From the NCBI GenBank assembly GCA_013152355.1, contig JAADGO010000199.1:1-43717 (forward strand): a DNA stretch of 43,717 nucleotides, written 5' to 3'. The notes beneath the pieces are model-generated. The model was not told the DNA's origin, made no database searches, and saw nothing but the letters and a program-made list of their open reading frames with translations. Numbering within the stretch: position 1 is the first letter of the stretch; the number at the start of each line of letters is the position of its first letter. The DNA comes from Chlorobiota bacterium (GTDB taxonomy: Bacteria; Bacteroidota; Bacteroidia; Bacteroidales; Prolixibacteraceae). This document shows, piece after piece, positions 41,435-43,717 of the stretch. A program made the translations under genes and the position numbers.

Positions 41435-43006
41435 ATGATAAAGATTAACGTATTAGCAACTTTTTGTTTATTATTAGTCTCATTTGTAAGTTGCAATCAG
41501 GAAAAGGATCTTCAACGCCCCAATATTTTATTCTGTATAGCCGATGACCAGTCGTTTCCCCATGCCGGGGCCTATGGTTGTGAATGGATTAAAACGCCAG
41601 CGTTCGACTGGGTAGCAAGCCGGGGGCTCCTGTTTACAAATGCATACACACCTAATGCCAAGTGCGCTCCTTCAAGGGCATGTATTATTACCGGGCGTAA
41701 TTCGTGGCAGTTGGAAGCAGCAGCAAACCATGTCCCATTTTTCCCTGCTAAGTTTAAAACTTATGCCGAAGCACTCAGGGATAATGGTTATTTTGTTGGG
41801 TATACTGCCAAAGGCTGGGCACCCGGGAACCCGGGAGTGGTTAACGGGAAAAAAAGAGGATTACTTGGCCCTTCATTTAGCAAAATTAAAACTATACCTC
41901 CTACAGATGGTATCTCAAAAATCGATTATGCTTCAAATTTTAAAGCTTTCCTGAAAGCCAATAAAGAAGGAAAGCCGTTCTGCTTTTGGTATGGTTCAAC
42001 TGAACCGCACCGGGCTTACGAATTTAAATCGGGGGTGGATAAGGGTGGCAAAAGCCTGGATGAGATTGGCCATGTTTTTGGGTTTTGGCCTGATAATGAT
42101 ACGGTTCGTTACGATTTGCTCGATTATGCGTTCGAGATCGAATATTTTGACAAGCATTTAAGCCGGATGATAGAGGAGCTTAAAGAAAACGGGATGCTTG
42201 ACAATACGCTGATTGTGGTGACTGCGGACAATGGCATGCCTTTCCCCCGGGTAAAGGGGCAGGAATATGAGCTTTCCAATCATTTGCCGCTTGCGATGAT
42301 GTGGCCAAAAGGAATTGTAAACCCGGGAAGAGTGATTGAAGATTTTGTAAGTTTTACCGATTTTGCCCCCACTTTCTTAGACATTGCAGGGATACCTGAA
42401 AGTGAAAGTGGTATGCAGGAGATTGAAGGTAAAAGTCTGATGCCCGTATTATTTGATGAGCCCGGTGCCAAAGGGCGTGGTTTTATGGTGATCGGAAAAG
42501 AACGGCATGATGTGGGGCGGCCGAATGACCAGGGCTATCCGGTCCGGGGTATCGTTACTGGTGAGTTCTTGTATTTGAGGAATTATCATCCTGAACGTTG
42601 GCCTGCCGGAAACCCCGAAACAGGTTATATGAACTGCGATGGCTCGCCTACTAAAACATGGATTCTGAACGACCGGCGGAAAAACGGGGAAAGTTGGCTT
42701 TGGGACATGAACTTTGGTAAAAACCCTTCGGAAGAGTTGTATAAAATATCGGAAGACCCGGAATGCGTGAATAACCTGGCAGACGATTCTCAATATGCAG
42801 TTATAAAAGCCGGGTTGGTTGAACAAATGGACAATGAGCTCAAAGCAGAAGGCGACCCGCGGATTCTTGGCAATGGTGGCATTTTTGATACTTACCCTTA
42901 TGCGCAAAAAGCCACGCGTAATTTTTATAACCGTTTCATGGCGGGTGAGAATGTTAAAGCAGGGTGGATAAACCAAACGGATATCGAAAAAGAGAAGCTT
43001 GAATGA
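41435..43006 (+). CDS. Sulfatase, lipoprotein, sulfamidase-like (S1 family)
   Basis: A 523-residue type I sulfatase with a lipoprotein signal (lipobox FVSC, Cys20). Metal ligands D37-D38 lie in [15 protein letters not shown]. Cys77 in [12 protein letters not shown] is the residue converted to formylglycine by an anaerobic maturase (a radical SAM enzyme encoded elsewhere). [12 protein letters not shown] is the second metal site. The early segment and the lack of long inserts resemble N-sulfoglucosamine sulfohydrolase-like members, but glycan specificity is not certain. It lies 149 bases downstream of the GH27 gene on the same strand, so a joint function in sulfated glycan degradation is likely. 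Confidence 0.92.
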   Translation: MIKINVLATFCLLLVSFVSCNQEKDLQRPNILFCIADDQSFPHAGAYGCEWIKTPAFDWVASRGLLFTNAYTPNAKCAPSRACIITGRNSWQLEAAANHVPFFPAKFKTYAEALRDNGYFVGYTAKGWAPGNPGVVNGKKRGLLGPSFSKIKTIPPTDGISKIDYASNFKAFLKANKEGKPFCFWYGSTEPHRAYEFKSGVDKGGKSLDEIGHVFGFWPDNDTVRYDLLDYAFEIEYFDKHLSRMIEELKENGMLDNTLIVVTADNGMPFPRVKGQEYELSNHLPLAMMWPKGIVNPGRVIEDFVSFTDFAPTFLDIAGIPESESGMQEIEGKSLMPVLFDEPGAKGRGFMVIGKERHDVGRPNDQGYPVRGIVTGEFLYLRNYHPERWPAGNPETGYMNCDGSPTKTWILNDRRKNGESWLWDMNFGKNPSEELYKISEDPECVNNLADDSQYAVIKAGLVEQMDNELKAEGDPRILGNGGIFDTYPYAQKATRNFYNRFMAGENVKAGWINQTDIEKEKLE

Positions 43007-43191
43007 TATACTGAGCAACCCGGGTGTGGACTGATGATGAACCCGTGGCAGCCCTGGCAAATAAATATCCTTTTAACGAGGATAGGACATGTAGAAAAAA
43101 ACCTATCGGCTATTTTGAAAACATTTAGTATTTTAGTGGCTCTTTAGAATTTGTTTACAAGGAATCTTTCGGGAGAATAAGTACTTGAACT

Positions 43192-43717
43192 ATGATTACA
43201 TTCTTCGTCTGTTTGGCTGTATTGTTACTGGGATACTCTTTTTACTCCAGATTTGTTGAGCGTATTGCCCGGATTGACCCCAATCGTCAAACACCTGCCT
43301 ATTCGATGAATGATGGCGTGGATTATTTACCCATGCCCTGGTGGCGTATTTTCCTGATTCAATTTTTGAATATTGCCGGGCTGGGGCCAATATTCGGAGC
43401 TGTTGCAGGAGCCATGTGGGGTCCGGTTGCCTTCATCTGGATTGTGCTGGGGTCGATTTTTGCCGGGGCAGTCCATGATTATTTCTCAGGCATGCTTTCC
43501 ATTAAACACAAAGGGCTGAGTATTACCGAAATTGTTGGTATTTACATGGGGAATGGTACTAAACAATTTATGAGAGGGTTTACCGTCTTGTTAATGGTGA
43601 TTGTCGGGGCTGTTTTTATCATAGGCCCGGCTAAGATACTGGCAGGGCTGACCCCGGGCTTTGCATCCATGACCTTATGGGTATGGGTGGTCTTTATTTA
43701 TTATTTGCTGGCAACAA
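43192..43717 (+). CDS. cstA: Carbon starvation protein CstA family (5' part)
   Basis: The open frame runs from the ATG at 43192 to the window edge, about 175 codons. It begins MITFFVCLAVLLLGYSFYS, then DYLPMPWWRIFLIQFLNIAG, GPIFGAVAGAMWGPVAFIWI and FAGAVHDYFSGMLSIKHKG, all characteristic of CstA/BtsT inner-membrane transporters. The family takes up peptides or pyruvate under carbon limitation. At least four membrane helices are visible in this fragment. The remainder is outside the window. Confidence 0.9.
   Translation, partial: MITFFVCLAVLLLGYSFYSRFVERIARIDPNRQTPAYSMNDGVDYLPMPWWRIFLIQFLNIAGLGPIFGAVAGAMWGPVAFIWIVLGSIFAGAVHDYFSGMLSIKHKGLSITEIVGIYMGNGTKQFMRGFTVLLMVIVGAVFIIGPAKILAGLTPGFASMTLWVWVVFIYYLLAT

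Overview
The window looks like a piece of a Bacteroidota chromosome, probably Bacteroidales/Marinilabiliales-like. The signs are repeated promoter boxes of the TAnnTTTG type, DUF4270 and DUF4301 proteins, LytTR two-component genes, Bacteroidota-style lipoproteins, a GH27/sulfatase pair and several families of palindromic intergenic repeats. No rRNA, tRNA, CRISPR array or complete insertion sequence was seen. Taxonomy is inferred from gene content only.

Layout. 1-2.8 kb: the start of the str operon (rpsL, rpsG, fusA; fusA runs off the left edge). 3.0-6.6 kb: a two-gene peptidase-C39 ABC exporter with its HlyD partner. 6.9-9.65 kb: a siroheme-synthesis operon (DUF2061, precorrin-2 dehydrogenase, an SDR-like protein, uroporphyrinogen-III methyltransferase) preceded by a 33-codon leader with the residues CCMCC and a strong intrinsic terminator. 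9.9-15.0 kb: a LytTR regulator, an outer-membrane protein, a DUF4270 lipoprotein, a Kelch lipoprotein and a DUF4907-like protein. 15.3-20.8 kb: a second, divergent EF-G broken by a 5-bp tandem duplication, then YebC, a SPOR-like protein and a PurF-type amidotransferase. 20.9-31.8 kb: an ABC permease, a CMD protein, a LytS/LytTR pair, fumarase, a PAS-like protein, a radical SAM protein, DUF4301 and a TPR protein. 32.0-39.5 kb: a nine-gene sulfur-assimilation operon. 40.0-43.7 kb: GH27 alpha-galactosidase, sulfatase and the start of cstA.

How the genes work together. Two separated loci appear to serve one pathway. The operon at 32-39.4 kb encodes a siroheme sulfite reductase fused to a TusA-like domain, a free TusA-like protein, a DsrE-like protein, a ThiS-like sulfur carrier with residues beyond its Gly-Gly, a JAMM protease that could trim that tail, a MoeB/ThiF activating enzyme, CysK, a MetY-like enzyme and an Rrf2 regulator. 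This matches protein-thiocarboxylate-dependent cysteine/homocysteine synthesis. The operon at 6.9-9.4 kb makes the siroheme the reductase needs, and its leader has mutually exclusive hairpins positioned as expected for cysteine-responsive transcription attenuation. These two loci and the disrupted EF-G paralogue, which has lost the catalytic His of its GTPase centre, are the most interesting parts of the window.
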